Shown here: positions 23,855-37,769 of the stretch, one piece after another
How the letters are laid out: each line of letters opens with the position of its first letter
How positions within the stretch are numbered: the first letter of the stretch is position 1
Source of the DNA: Blasia pusilla
Taxonomy: Eukaryota; Marchantiophyta; Marchantiopsida; Blasiales
NCBI GenBank assembly: GCA_050084515.1
Contig: CM114273.1
Coordinates: 27,528,001 to 27,592,000 of the forward strand
DNA length: 64,000 bases
Direction: 5' to 3'
Position numbers and translations under genes: made by a program
The notes under the pieces: generated by a model
Seen by the model: the letters and a program-made list of their open reading frames with translations, nothing else
Told to the model about the DNA's origin: nothing
Databases searched by the model: none

Positions 23855-24900
23855 GGTGGAGGGTGGAGGGTGGAGGGTACAAAAAGCGACGCCAAGAAGG
23901 AAGAAGAGGGCGTTAAGTAAGATTGTTTTGAGTCCCGATGGCATTTTCATTGTATCATGAAGTTCAATTTTTCTCCCACCATTGGATGGTGATGAAACCC
24001 GGCACACACCAAGGCCTTAAATCCCTCCACATCTTGAACGGTTCAGATCTGCTAGTAAGCTTTCCGTGCTCAAACCAAAAATGAAAGATCCATTTTAGGG
24101 TGTACGATTTTTAATTCCATGTGTGAGTGTTCATTTGAAAAATTTTATTTTCCCCTCTGTTCCTGGGTTAGGGTTGCCATCAAGGAGAAGGTTTTATGAT
24201 TTTTGGGCCCCATGTGGAGGGTACAAAAAGGGACGCCAAGAAGAAGGAAGAGGGCGTTGAGTAGGATTGTTTTGAGTCCTTATGACATTTTCATTGTATC
24301 ATGAAGTTTACTTTTTCTCCCACCATTGGATGGTGATGAAACCCGGCACACACCAAGGCCTTAAATCCCTCCACATCTTGAACGGTTCAGATCTGCTAGT
24401 AAGCTCTCCGTGCTCAAACAAAAAATGAAAGATCTGTATTAGGGTTTACGATTTTTAATTCCATGTGTGAGTGTTCATTCAAAGTGGTTGTATCATTTTC
24501 ATGGTAACATGGAGCTATCATTCTCTTCTAACCATTGGATGATGATGAGAGTTGGTACAAGCGTTGAAAATACTCCCCTCCATAGGTTCAACGGTTCAGG
24601 TCTTCCTTTTTAGCCTCTCGTCTCTTGCCAAAAATCGAGACGTTTCAGAAGGTTTACGATTTTTATTTCATGTGTGGATGGTCATTTCAAGTTTTTTCTT
24701 TTCCCTCGTGTTTGTGGTGTTGTGGTGCTCCCATGGGTGAAGTTTTTCGATTTCTGGACCCTGTGTTGAGGGTGGAGGGGACAAAATGGAGACCTTCTTT
24801 AGGGTTTACGAGTTTTTATTTCATGTGTGGGTGGTCATTGAGGGTTTTCCTTTCCCTTGTGTCTTTGGGCTTGGGGTGCCTTTACGGAAAGAGTTTAGGG
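23620..24900. repeat. Dispersed direct repeats of a 5'-leader-like sequence
   Basis: The block starting CTGCTAGTAAGC (then CCGTGCTCAAAC and later GGGTTTACGATTTTTAATTC) occurs near 23634, 24048 and 24393. Two more diverged versions lie near 24600 and 24790. Units are about 340-415 bp apart and share the words TTCCATGTGTGAGTG and TGGGTTAGGGTTGCCATC. They look like successive duplications of one non-coding segment. No gene is apparent. Confidence 0.65.
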
Positions 24901-25483
24901 TTGAGAAGACTATTGGGTTGTGGCTAAGTGTTTATTGAAAAGTGTGGGTAAGAACTCGTCACATATATTGGATTGGTGAGAGTTGTTTTTCCGTGGGCAA
25001 ACCCTTTCTTGTTAAGTAAGTTGAATTTCACCTCTCCCCCCCCTTTGCCGCTAAGGAGAGTGACACGGAAATGTTGACCATGCTGAAGTGGCACATGGTC
25101 CATTGTGACTTGGCATTTCAAACCGTGTTGACGTGGCCGCAAGTTTGGGTCCAGCTTTTGAGTCGACTTGCAGTGGCGGGAGACAGTACGCAGGCGTTGT
25201 AGGCTGGAGGGCCATGGAGGATTGCACCTGGGGTAGGGAATGCTAAGCGTTTCGAGCACATTGGGGAGCAAGCTGGTGATGCATCGAGGAATGTGGAAGC
25301 CTTAGGAGTTGCTTTCATTGTCGTGGACTTGGATTCCAAGTGAACTTCATGTGAGAAACCTGAACTTAGCCCGCATTGCATCAACTACTGTGTGCCCTTG
25401 TTTTTCCACTTTCAGCTTCTGCTCGTGACCAAGAAACTATCAATTTCTTCGAGAAAATTAGTACCTCTATAGTGGATTGAGAT
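24901..25483. other. Intergenic sequence, nothing recognised
   Basis: Mixed-composition DNA with only short frames in both directions. The minus-strand frames at 24924-25384 show no domain or repeat character. Confidence 0.4.
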
Positions 25484-25729
25484 GTGAACCGAAGCTTACA
25501 CATGTCCATTGGAAGGAAGCGCTATGTGAGTGGCGCAGAGCTCGCAACTCCGTATTCAGATGTGTTACGGCAGGTTGTTGGCACATTTCACCTAAACGTC
25601 ATACATCAGGTGAGCTCTGATCATTCTCAAGCCGACGCCGAAGACGAAAGGTTGCATGGAAGTTGCACACCAGTGAAGTCTCCAAACGTTGCCAAGCATA
25701 TCCGAAGGAGCTTAATCCAACTGCGTTAG
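25484..25729 (+). CDS. Hypothetical 81-residue frame
   Basis: A plus-strand frame of about 80 residues begins at ATG 25484, is rich in Ser, Arg and His, and ends RSLIQLR. Frames just upstream (NFFEKISTSIVD) read in a compatible direction and could be a preceding exon. I recognise no domain. It may be the 3' exon of a decayed host gene or chance coding. Confidence 0.2.
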   Translation: MNRSLHMSIGRKRYVSGAELATPYSDVLRQVVGTFHLNVIHQVSSDHSQADAEDERLHGSCTPVKSPNVAKHIRRSLIQLR

Positions 25730-27441
<1,712 letters not shown>

Positions 27442-28900
27442 TCATTCCAATGTTCCGAAGATGACCGAAACATGACACAAAACTATACTCATGATCCGAG
27501 CTACCCGCACGATTCTGCGTGTGTTCTTGCGCAGAGTAGACGATGCGCTAGCATTAACTAATGCTATTGCCTGTGCACACACTATCCTGTGCTGTTTGGG
27601 CCTTAGTCTGTGCTCACACATGTGTGTTCTCCAGTAATTGATTATTGGCTTCCGCTGCCACATCTCCTTAACAGAGTCGATGTCTAGAGCCAATTCACTT
27701 GACAGTACGCTTGCACTGGCCAGTACTGGAAGAGTTCCGGAACTCTTCTTTCTCCTCTTCTTGCTCAGTGAGTTTAGGCTTGAACTTAGTGTTTTGGCGC
27801 TTGAGTTTAATAGATTCACTCCGCTGCTCTACATCCTGCGAGCGAGAGGCCCCTTGGGTTTCAATCTCCAACTGAAGACGATTGACTTTTTCTTCTAGAG
27901 CAATCTTTGCATGTTTCAACTCCTCATTCTCCTACTGCCAAGCAGTTAAATCCTCCTCCAAATTCCTCTTCTCTTCCTGGAGAAATTCATTGAGCATATC
28001 GATATTCTTTGAAGAGGTATCCAGGTTATCCCTTTCTGTTTTAACCCAATCAAGAGCACCTTGTATCCTTTGTAACTCAACACCAAGCATTTATGCATCA
28101 TGAACCCTCATTCAAAGCTCATCAAGCTCCCTTTCCATGCGGGTTTTTTCATCCATAACAAGAGCTAACTTCCTCTCAGCTTCATCACAACGGCCCCTAG
28201 ATAAAATCTCTTTCGGTTTTAGATCCCCATATTCTGTTGAATTTTAGTCAACTTGAAGACTATTTCTTGCTCCCTTGTTTTGGTTGCATCATTTTGAATT
28301 ATCAGTTCCTGCATTTGGGAAACATAATCTGCCTTCAACAAGGTACACTGCTCATCTGCCTGTCTTACCTTTGCTTCCATTTGACAAAATCTCTCCTCCC
28401 ACTCTCCTTTTTCTGCACAGAGTTCTGAGGCCTCCAAAAGGGCTTGCAAGGCCATCTTTTCCTTTTCATCATGTGAAGAGGACATCTGCTCTGTCAGGCG
28501 TTGTAACTCTGTCTACATCCGCTCTATTGCAGCAGCCTTTTCCCAACGAATCCTCCTCATAGTTTCCTCCACTCCATTGGCTCTTTGCTGTGCCTTGCCA
28601 TTTTTCTGTTTCATTGTTTCAATCTCGGCAAGAAATTTCCTGACTTCTCTTCATTCTCCGTTCGCAGCAGAAGCATTTCTCCCTCCAAAGATGATATGGT
28701 CTTTGATGCTATAGTATAATTTTCAGACACATCTAGTAAATTGGCCTCTAATCCAGCTTGTATCTTCTCCAAATGAGAGATTTGTTCTTTCAGTCCTCTT
28801 GATGTATCCACATAGGCCAAAGCTTCCAGCTCCAACTTCTCTATGCCGCCTCAAGCTCCTGCCTGAGCAATTACATTATCTTCCCTTTCTTCAACAAAGG
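27442..28900 (-). pseudogene. Decayed long coiled-coil protein gene, possibly kinesin-12-like
   Basis: Minus-strand frames between 28900 and 27442 read as one coiled-coil protein broken by stops and small shifts. Pieces include GLKEQISHLEKIQAGLEANL (about 28790), KMALQALLEASELCAEKGEW (about 28450), LALVMDEKTRMERELDEL (about 28140) and NEELKHAKIALEEKVNRLQ (about 27920), followed by a basic tail. The Leu/Glu/Lys heptads and the VMDEKTRMERELDEL-type wording resemble the C-terminal stalk of plant phragmoplast kinesins, but the motor domain is absent, so the identity is tentative. In-frame stops (after RELDEL, after ACTGCTTGGCAG) show it is not functional. Confidence 0.45.
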
Positions 28901-29169
28901 CGCCTTGACTTTGCTTCGGTGAGAAACCTTGTTCGTGCTCCTTAGTTCTTTGCATGGAGAGCTACTTCACTCTTGCTCTTTTCACCTTGGTGATCTACCA
29001 AACGAGTCTCCAGATCCCCTTCTCTCGAGTTCCTAGATCATTGTGATTTTGCTCCACTTCTTGATGCCGGATTGTTGACGCCTTATCGTGATGATAGGGA
29101 TGAAACATCTAGCCATTACTTGGCTTCCTACATAAAAAAGTCGTATTCCTCGAGCAAGAGCATATGCCG

Positions 29170-29600
29170 ATATTGCTAAGTGGTAGCACCAGAATTGTTC
29201 AAGGTACCTTCTTCACTTGCTTCTCTCTCTACACCCATCCCACTCTCAAGCAAATGGCCCAACCAGGCGTGGGGTCTATGGTCGCAAGGCTACGCATGCA
29301 CACTACTTAATACTATAGTCTTTCTCTCTCATTTTGGTAGCACCAGAATTGTTCAACACATTCAGTAGCCTTGATTCATTGCCCAAAGCTACTGCACTAG
29401 TAAGTAATGTCTATTGGGGATCCCAATCAGGTAAAGTAGATGGTCCGGTGAATAGTTTCTTGATGATACTTGAAGCTCCCAGACAAACACGTTGTTCGGT
29501 CAGCACTCACACTATATGAGAGTGTCTGCCTCCTCTCATATGGTATCTTCTTCACTTGCTTGTCTTTCTACACCCATCCCACCAACAAGCGCTTTCTTGC
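29170..29600. repeat. Short direct repeats
   Basis: GGTAGCACCAGAATTGTTCA occurs at about 29181 and 29336. A second block (TTCTTCACTTGCTTCTCTC then CTACACCCATCCCAC) occurs at about 29208 and 29545. These are local duplications in otherwise gene-free DNA. The following 29600-30159 holds no recognised feature. Confidence 0.6.
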
Positions 29601-30159
29601 TTTCCATACATTAGAACTCTTTTTTATATATATACATCTCGCGCCGACCATGGAATTGGTTGAATTTGGCTCAACGGGTGTTGTGTATCAGGTACATGAG
29701 CAAAGGAAGACTCAAATATCACGGAGGGGACCAAGACATTCACTCCTTGACCTACCAAGTACTTACTTGTACGTCACTCTTCTCCTTGTTCTCCTTGCGC
29801 CTTCACGTAGGTTAGTCACTTGCTTTAGTGGTTAATTTGATTTGAGTGTAAGGTGAAATACTATGGTCACTCACAGCAGATTAGCTTTATAGTTTGTTTG
29901 TCTAGATCTTCGCTGGAAACATTTATTAGACCAGGGCCATGATGAAGTGTACATATCAAAGGATTGAGTCATTATCTAAAGTTGGATGTGTTACATTTGT
30001 CATTCAAGAATGCCGTTGGAAGCGTTGGACTACATCGTTGAGGATTGTTAGTGACGATTGAAATCTCCATCGAGATAAGAACCAGGTTAGGTATATGTGC
30101 CTTATCATACTTGTCTTGACTTCATGTGGGTATGCATTCATCTAAGATGATAGCTCGTC

Positions 30160-30855
30160 ATGCGGTGGTTTATGGAATTCGTTATTGAGGCAAGATGTCA
30201 TGGTTTTGGATGTGTTTGGAATGTTTCAGTTCACAATTTGCGGGAATTCACTTCCAATCCCCTTAGAATGGATTTGAACCACCCAATTAGAGTAAAGGCA
30301 CACGATTCCAAGTTGTGGCAAGGGGAAAGCACACGAGCTAGTGTACTGGGTTGTAAAAGATTGCGGTGTCCGTGCAATGATTGTAAGGGTGGGTCTACAT
30401 TGTCCATCGACAAGGTGGAAGCACATTTGAGAAAAAATGGACGCTCGGCGCTTTGTCGAGTGCCGAAATCTAGGGATGGATGGGACTCTTCAGATGAGGA
30501 GTGGTTTATGCATGATCTTATTGAAAAAAGAAGTCAAGAGGATAAGACAATGGAGTCAGCCCCCACCTTCCATGTGGATGGAAGGGAGAGATCTTCCATG
30601 GCAGATATAGACGAGCACATTGACGTTCATAAAATGCTCAATGATATTTTCCAAAAATACGACCATATACGTGAGGATGAAACCGCAGAGACATTTCTCC
30701 CATCTAATGAATTACCAGAACCAGGAATATCAAACGAAGAACCACTATTCAATCATGGAGATGAATATGAGGAGCTTGTTGAAGCTTGCAAACCCTTGTT
30801 CCCTACAGCGAAAACATTTGTTTTGGCTTTTGTCATATTACTATTCAACGAGGAG
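30160..30855 (+). pseudogene. CACTA (En/Spm-type) transposase N-terminus, truncated
   Basis: A plus-strand frame of about 230 residues begins around 30160. It contains the transposase-associated zinc-like region (CKRLRCPCNDCKGG, then KVEAHLRKNGRSALC, about 30350-30460). This is followed by an acidic linker and EELVEACKPLFPTAKTF (about 30770), which matches the segment preceding the catalytic domain in plant CACTA transposases. The catalytic DDE domain is missing because the frame runs into the B end of giant-element copy 2 at about 30855. On the far side of copy 2 (after 43063) no CACTA sequence resumes, so this is not a simple insertion. Confidence 0.7.
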
Positions 30856-30856
30856 C

Positions 30857-31270
30857 GGTAAAAGGAGAGGAAGAGAGGAGAGAGGAGAGAGGAGAGAGGA
30901 AACTAGGGTCAACCGAAATAGATACTTTTTTTTGAAGAGAGTTTCCGTTGGGTTGAAGAGGAAAATTTTTGTTTGAAATTTTTTGCATTTTTTTGTTCAT
31001 ATATTAAGCAGTCCCACAGTTTTTTTCCTCTTCCATATTTTGGCAACCCCCTCTGAGTCCGACGAGTTGCAAATTGCACAAAATTTAGAAAAGTGAAAAA
31101 TCAGTGGAATCATAAGTGTGGAACCAATCACTTTTTCCATCCAAGGTCTGGAAAAAATCTATCATTTGCCCGAGGCTGAATAGAGTTCAAGCTCGAAGTG
31201 AAGGTTGAGAGAAAAATAAAAGTACAATCTAAAACCTCATTTTGCATCCTCTAAGTGGTTTGTTTAAAAT
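30857..31270. other. B-end subterminal region of copy 2
   Basis: Only copy 2 retains this segment. It contains the GA-rich terminal block, T-rich runs, and one palindrome half (CTGAGTCCGACGAGTTGC near 31050). No gene is apparent. Confidence 0.5.
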
Positions 31271-34200
31271 ACTTCGAACTTCTTTGAGGGACAGAATTGG
31301 TTGGTGGATTCCTACTCCTACCTCCGACTCTCTTAAAACTACCAACAACACATAGTACATGTGCTTACAAGGGAAATACCTTTTGCCACTTGTCTTTCTT
31401 TGGACAAAGTCATCACATGAACATGTGGGAAAGCAACAGATGTGCACCACATACACCCCTGTGACACTTGAATTTACAGTGTTGTTCCTGACCCAATATA
31501 TCCTTCCTATTCCATTGCCACTCAAGACATCTTTCGTGGCAATAATCTCCATTTTTGCCTCCCGAGTTGATGCAATTCGCTTTGCTCTCTCCACCGTTGG
31601 CCTGCACATTCTGTTTCTCTTCACCCCATTTCTAGACTCAAACAAAAATAATGGATTGAGATCATTCACCTTCTCCAGGTACATGTGTCAATCAATCTTG
31701 GGTTGAATACGAAATGCGAAGGTCTCTGTAATGCGAACATGCTAATTTTCCCCGTCTACGAGTCTGAAACCGGCATTTGTAAGATTGTCCACTTTGTCTT
31801 GAGTGCAGTTCGTGCTTGCGGCGATGGGCCAAATCGTGGGGGTATTCCCGGGAGCTCCAATGGCAGCCGGATAAGACTTCCGGAAAGCGCAAGATTCATT
31901 TGGGCAGAAGAAGTACTTCAATTGATCTCCGGTCCTCGTGAAACGATCAAAGGTTTTGAGTCCCCAGAACCCAGGCAGAGGTCGTCTAGTCCTTGTACAG
32001 TTTTTATTTAGGAAAGTGCCGCATGCTCTCCTAATGCCATCAGATCCTGCCCTGCAGGTGGGTCCACGTCCTGGGTTGCTCCGAGATATATGCCACCATT
32101 TTAGGTTGCAATCCACCTCCATTACCGGAATCCCATATTGTTGAACCAGCCCAATGACAGGATGTTGCGAACTTCCAGCAACGGAGGGCTTTTGAAATAA
32201 AACATTCACTGATTTTGGAGAAGTAACTCCATCACGGATTTGGGACGGGTCCGGGGTCCCCGAATACCTAGGCGGTGTAATTTCCTCATCCAAATCAATC
32301 ACCGGATTCGTTCCTCGATCTTTCGCCTCTTCATCCGCCTCAAGTCAAGATACTTATCCGGTCTCCACGAGTCTCGTTCGGATCGCTCTACCACCATCTC
32401 AGATGGGACGTCTTGAAACCCGCCACACTAACATCCCCACCAATGTGTACGCGTCTTGCTCGAGTGGAGTTCCAGCTACGCACCGGTTGAAGGCTTCGAC
32501 ATACAATTTTTCATTACCAGATCTCACGGCCATACGACATAGAGCTCGTAGATCGACGGCCCTTTTCCTTTTTTTATGCCTTTTGTGAGAAAGATATGGG
32601 ATGCTGCAGACTGTAGCATTGCTCTTGCCTGGTCTTGTTGGCATGCCTCCACAAGTGAAATTCGTTGGCATGCTTGTGACGACCTCCAGGAGAAATGAAC
32701 ACTTTCTACTCCACTTGTGTTGGGGCAGAGGGCATTTTCATGAACGTTCAATCCCTGCAACGACGGCAATGTTAGAAGGGAACGAAAATAATTTAGGAGT
32801 CAAAGAAATAAGCGACATGTTGGAACCAAACGGGTTGCAGGCCTGAGGCATACCATGAACGACTCTGCGACCCGTCGGGTCCCGACGTGTTGTAACCTTA
32901 AACCCACCTACTGCAACCCATCAGAACCCGACGGGTTGTAAGGCCGAGACATCCCATGAATGACTCTGTGACCCGTCGGGTCCCGACGGATTGCACACTC
33001 GGGACGACACCAAACATCTGGATGCAACCCGTCGGTTCCGTCGGGTTGCACCCTTGGGCAACCCGTCGATTTCTGTCGGGTTGCACACTCGGCAACCCGT
33101 CGCATCCGACAGCTTGCTTGGTTTCTTGGGTTTGAAATCCATATAATTCTCACGCTTCTCACCCTGAGCTACAACTTTACAAAAAATTCTCAACGTGAGC
33201 TTGACAAGACAAAATAGTGAACTCACCTACCGCATGAAGTTTCCCCATTGTCTCATACGTACAGTCCACCAACTCAACCAAGAGCACAACTCTTTGTACT
33301 TCCCTCAATCGCATGCTTCCTCCACCACCCATGAAGTTCTTCTGGCATTCCATGGCTTGCTTCAAGGTTTTTTGTCCTTGCAGCGTTGGAGTAGAGTGAC
33401 ATGCTCGGTCCTCTTATTCTCCTTGATGCAAGATTTGGTGTACCGGTCACAGATCGTTACCAATGGAAAGCATCCGACCTTTCCCTCCGGTTGAACCTCT
33501 CCACCGAGAACACTTCCGGATAGCAATCCACCCAGGTTGTGCATTGTCCGCCATGAACCCATAAATTTCCGGAGGTGGCCTTTTGTTTTCCTTCACCACC
33601 TCCAAGAAGAGTAACCAACACATCTTCAAACCGCCAACGTCTTACGCTTTACTTCACACACAAATATAGTTTTGAGTCCCTTCTCCACATGGTCATAAAT
33701 GTGAGCACCCATCGTCAACCATCCGTTCAAAGCACTCTGTAGCAAATATCAAAGTCGACCCAACTCCCGTAAAGATCTTCCCCTTCCTCATTTGATCTAT
33801 AAGATCGAGGCCACTCGAGGGACTGTGGTTGACATTTTGAAGACATAGGCCCCGGATCCTCGCCTCCTTGACCCATGAACGCCATCTCTGAATGAATGGA
33901 AGTCGGAGTTGGCCTTGATTTCGGCGATGGCATCCATTTGGCCGTCTTTCCATCCGTAACTCAGATTCGACGCAACAAATTCGGAAGCATTCAGGATCAG
34001 CGAGAAATGCGAGATTTTCCCAGTTGTTTCTCCTCAACCGCCGTGATCTCGCCTCGCCCGGGATTCCAAGCAATTGTTCACAAATTTGTGATGCCGCAGA
34101 GCTTGATCACCCCGGCTTTGAACCTCGAGAGTTTTCAAGACCTCGGCTACTTTCTCGCCACATCCTCCTTGATGTGTCTTTGAATTGCATTGGTCACAGG

Positions 34201-35204
34201 ATGAGTGTGGAGCCAACATGAACCGCCACCTTGTATACTCGGACGTGGAGCCCAAGTCATGGACAATGAAAACATGTATGCAGGACACGCCCAACGCGGA
34301 AGGGCGATGCCCGACAATGAGGACATCGATGGCCTCCCGGCGTATTGTGGCATCCACCTCGTATGGAGTTTCTGCATTCTTGGGGGAATGTGTGACGTAT
34401 TGACTCGCCCCGTTGCGCTCTAGATACGGGCATGCTGGACTTCTACACTCCAAGGCTCCAACGCATTGGCGGCGGGAGACAATCCAAGGACCATCTCGGG
34501 ATGGAAGCACCGTCCGTTGAAGCCTGCACTATCGATGACAATCGACTTTTTGTCCATACCCTTTCAGCGCCCTCCATCCTTCTTTTGAGCAGGAGCAAAG
34601 CAAGTGGAGGCAACTCAAAAATGCAATTACCATCGTGACGTGGGGGTGGCTTGTCGACAAGAATGTGCTTGAACATTTTCAAGGGCAAAGACGAAAGCAA
34701 ACTATTGCCTGATACTCGCAAGAGGAACGAGTAGGCGGACAGAGGGCCCGATTGGTGTCCGACAGATCCACTGAGGTTGATAACATCCGGAATCTCTTCA
34801 GAAGAACAACATTGTTACGAAAGTGTGCGGTTGAGTCGGCCGGATCTGCAGAGCTTGGAGTTGCAAACGAGAGCGGAGCATTAGGAAATTCTAGACCGTC
34901 TACTTGGGAAACAGACGAATTCAGGGGCAGGCCGTAAACTCTGTATTGACCATTTGCTACAGGTAGGAGATTCCATAATTTACGGTCTGAGGTCACTGGC
35001 TGGACCGTCTCACCTATTATGTCTTCCGTACCTTCCATCCTAACATCTTTGGATACAAAGATGGTTCCAAGTTGAAGAAGAAATTGAACAGACAGAAAAT
35101 TTTCATCCACTGCTACGAAAGACTCACGAGCTTGGGGTCGAATGATTTCCGATTGAGGAAGGGGGCCGATGATCGCCACAAGTGAGCTTAACATAATTAT
35201 CCAT
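31250..35204 (-). pseudogene. Transposase-like gene with zinc cluster and SWIM finger, copy 2
   Basis: This is the minus-strand counterpart of 13383-17230. The N-terminal frame opens at ATG 35204 or 35194; the two copies differ by an indel, so the start is unresolved. It reads IIRPQARESFVAVDENF, then through the zinc cluster (CVGALECRSPACPYLERNG near 34430) and the core pieces (PEIYGFMADNAQPG near 33555). The intron carries palindromes (32830-33125). The SWIM finger near 31390-31440 is intact (CSCDDFVQRKTSGKRYFPCK, followed by HMYYV). Frameshifts occur at positions different from those of copy 1, so comparison of the copies defines the ancestral frame. No product is expected. Confidence 0.65.
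32830..33125. repeat. Palindrome cluster in the transposase intron, copy 2
   Basis: Counterpart of 15500-15775. Units lie near 32870, 32917, 32970, 33023 and 33057-33110. Arms are CAACCCGTCGG-like with GTCCCGAC or GAACCCGAC mirrors. Copy 2 has one more compact pair near 33057 (centres TTTC, ATC) than copy 1. Confidence 0.8.
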
Positions 35205-35248
35205 TCCAAGAAGATTCCTACGGGAGGAGATCGAGAATGAGAATATTT

Positions 35249-35256
35249 AATTTATA
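35249..35256 (-). promoter_or_regulatory. TATA box of the transposase-like gene, copy 2
   Basis: TATAAATT on the minus strand, about 45-60 bp upstream of the candidate ATGs at 35204/35194, conserved with copy 1. Confidence 0.55.
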
Positions 35257-35409
35257 GTGAATAGGAAATGATACTCTCGATGATTTTTTTCGACAAGATG
35301 AATTCGGTGGGTGACATTGCCTGACACAATGGATCCAATTCTGTAACACATTCAATTCTGTTGCAATATGTTATCGGATTTGGGAAGCAGAGGGTTGCGC
35401 ATCACACTT

Positions 35410-36191
35410 GGAACCCGTCGGAGTCCTGGTAACTCAGAAATTACCCAAAGCTAACCGAAGCCTACAACCCGTCGGCATCGGACGGGTTGCACGCTTCTGC
35501 TAAACATTGTCGAAGCGAGCAACCCGTCGCTCTCCGACGAGTTGCTGGGATATCGCTCCTTCTTGCCCGAAGATGCCGGAGGCGTGCAAACCGTCTGTTC
35601 CCGACGAGTTCCGCAGGTGCCTCGCCTTTTAGCCCAAAGACGGCGAGGCGTGCAACCCGTCGCCGTCCAACGGGTTGCGCAAGGGCCTCGCCTTGTGGTG
35701 CAGCCAGCCAGACTCCGACGACTTGCACGGGAAGCCCTCGTTCCTAACCCTTGATGAGGGAAGCGTGCAACCCAACAGTCTCCGACAGATTGCCCAAAAT
35801 ACGTCCCGTTCCCGTCCCAAACACGGCGGAGGCGCGCAACATGTCGGTCTCCGACGGGTTGCGCGGGTACCTCGCGTTGTTTTCCGAAGACGATTGAGGC
35901 ACTCAACCCGTCGGTCTCCGACGGGTTGCTCGCGCACGTGGCGACATACCCAAGATGCCGGCAGCGTGCAACATGTCGGTCTCCGACGGGTTGCTCGCGC
36001 ACGTGGCGACGTACCCAGGATGCCGGCGGCGCGCAACATGTCGGTCTCCGACGGGTTGCACGGGTACCTCACGTTCTTTTCCGAAGACGACGGAGGCGCT
36101 CAACCCGTCGGTCTCCGACGGGTTGCTCGTGCACGTGGCGACGTACCCAGGATGGCGGAGCCGCGCAACCTGTCGGACTCCGACGGGTTGC
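35410..36191. repeat. Palindrome array in the divergent promoter region, copy 2
   Basis: Twelve units start near 35464, 35519, 35586, 35652, 35702, 35767, 35836, 35903, 35968, 36033, 36100 and 36165. Most steps are 65-69 bp. Arms are CAACCCGTCGG-like with a GTCTC centre in this orientation. Spacer sequences between adjacent units also repeat (for example GTGGCGACGTACCCAGGATG), so the array grew by duplication of unit plus spacer. Confidence 0.92.
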
Positions 36192-36280
36192 CATTTTTCA
36201 CGTCCGGACTTCCGTAACATCCGGCACGTCACCGTCGAAAGAACGACGGGACCCAACGGTCAGCCCAACGGCTAGAAAAG

Positions 36281-36288
36281 TATAAACA
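36281..36288 (+). promoter_or_regulatory. TATA-like box of the methyltransferase gene, copy 2
   Basis: TATAAACA, the counterpart of the TATAAATA of copy 1, lies about 275 bp upstream of ATG 36563. Confidence 0.5.
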
Positions 36289-37769
36289 GGGCAGAGATCG
36301 CTCATTTTGGGTTTCTCATTTCGCGATCTTCATTCCTCACTCCTCACTCTCTCGCGCAGCAGCTGATCAGATACGAAGGGGCATTTCACGCGGCGACACA
36401 TCGCGAGTCGATAGGAGGGAACGAGAGCGAGACAATTCGACCGAGCGATATCGGGACGATTCGAGCTAACCATCAAGGCGAGACGAGCTCCCATCTCGAC
36501 ATCAGCAAGGCAACTGATCAAGGGATTCGTCGTGGACATAGGTGGAGGCATTTCCGGCAAAAATGACGAGGAAAAAAACACAAGCCAACAAGTCTGGGAA
36601 CTTCACTCCCAAGTCCATTAGGACTCTGCGTCGCCTTCTCTCTCGGCCTCGTTCGTAACGAAATTAGGCAGCACGAAATCGAGGAGCGGGAAAGGGAAGC
36701 GGAGATGCACAACCAAGTGCTTCTGGCGAGACGTGTTTAAGCGGCGCTAGATAAACAGAACGAAGAGGCCGAGACGTCGTAGGCCTTGAAGAAAAGGATC
36801 GCAGACGAAAAGAGAGAAAAGAAGCGTCTGGACGCGTCGGTCAGGAGGGCAGAATTGGCTAAAGCGAGGCGGGAAAAAGTGATAGCCATTGACGATAGCC
36901 CAGCCCGTCCAACCGCAAGTGTTGAGATGCGGGAAATGTCCCCCACGAAGTCCGGGGACACAATCAACATAGTGGAAACAATAGAAGTTCAAATCGATGA
37001 CAATGAGGTCATGAGGACCGCCAGCGTGGAGATGGTGGACATGGCCGAAGAAGCCGGAGAGCAGTCATTCTCGACTCCAAGCCCGGCGGAGGACATCGGT
37101 CTCTATCGGATCGACGAGTTCCCAGTCGATTTTCCAGCCACTGTCTCAGACAAGTTAGCTGGTCAAGAAACCGACTCCATTTTCGAGCGGGTAAGAGAGG
37201 TTCTGGGTTTTTTTATTTATGAGAATTGCAATTCATTGGGATTTCAATGTAGCCTATTCCTCTTGTCCCGGTTCTGACAGGTGGTAAAGCAGATGGTACT
37301 CATGGAGGGCCACAACGCCCCGAGGATTCCACTCTGCCGATTGTGGACAATGGAATACGTCCGCGAAATACAGTCCGACGAGGATATCGCAAAGCTCAAA
37401 CAATCGGCGGCGACAGCATCCTACGTGGACAGCTTTCCTCCCTTCTATGTTCAGCCTTACGACGAGCATGGAACCCAAGCTCTGGTTACCGAGGAGGACT
37501 TGGAAAAGCTCGACACATTCTGGAGGATGCGAGACCAGACTTGAAGGCAAGTTGAGGGCACGGAATTCAGCTGGATGAGGAATGCATTTCTTCATCCGGG
37601 ATGGAAATCACAAGTTCATGGCGTGGACCAAGTTTGTGGAGGAGCACCCCAACTCATTGGAGGCACATTTCTGCGTGAAGGCAGTGGTCCTTCACCCATA
37701 CCCTCATCACATGGCGACGGTGGAGATGGCAATGCATGCCATGAACACGTGAGTATCTTTAACACTTTC

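Noticed and set aside
35451-36285. Similar Arg/Pro/Cys-rich frames in the copy 2 promoter array
   Set aside because: Same artefact of translating palindromes; the region lies between divergent TATA boxes.
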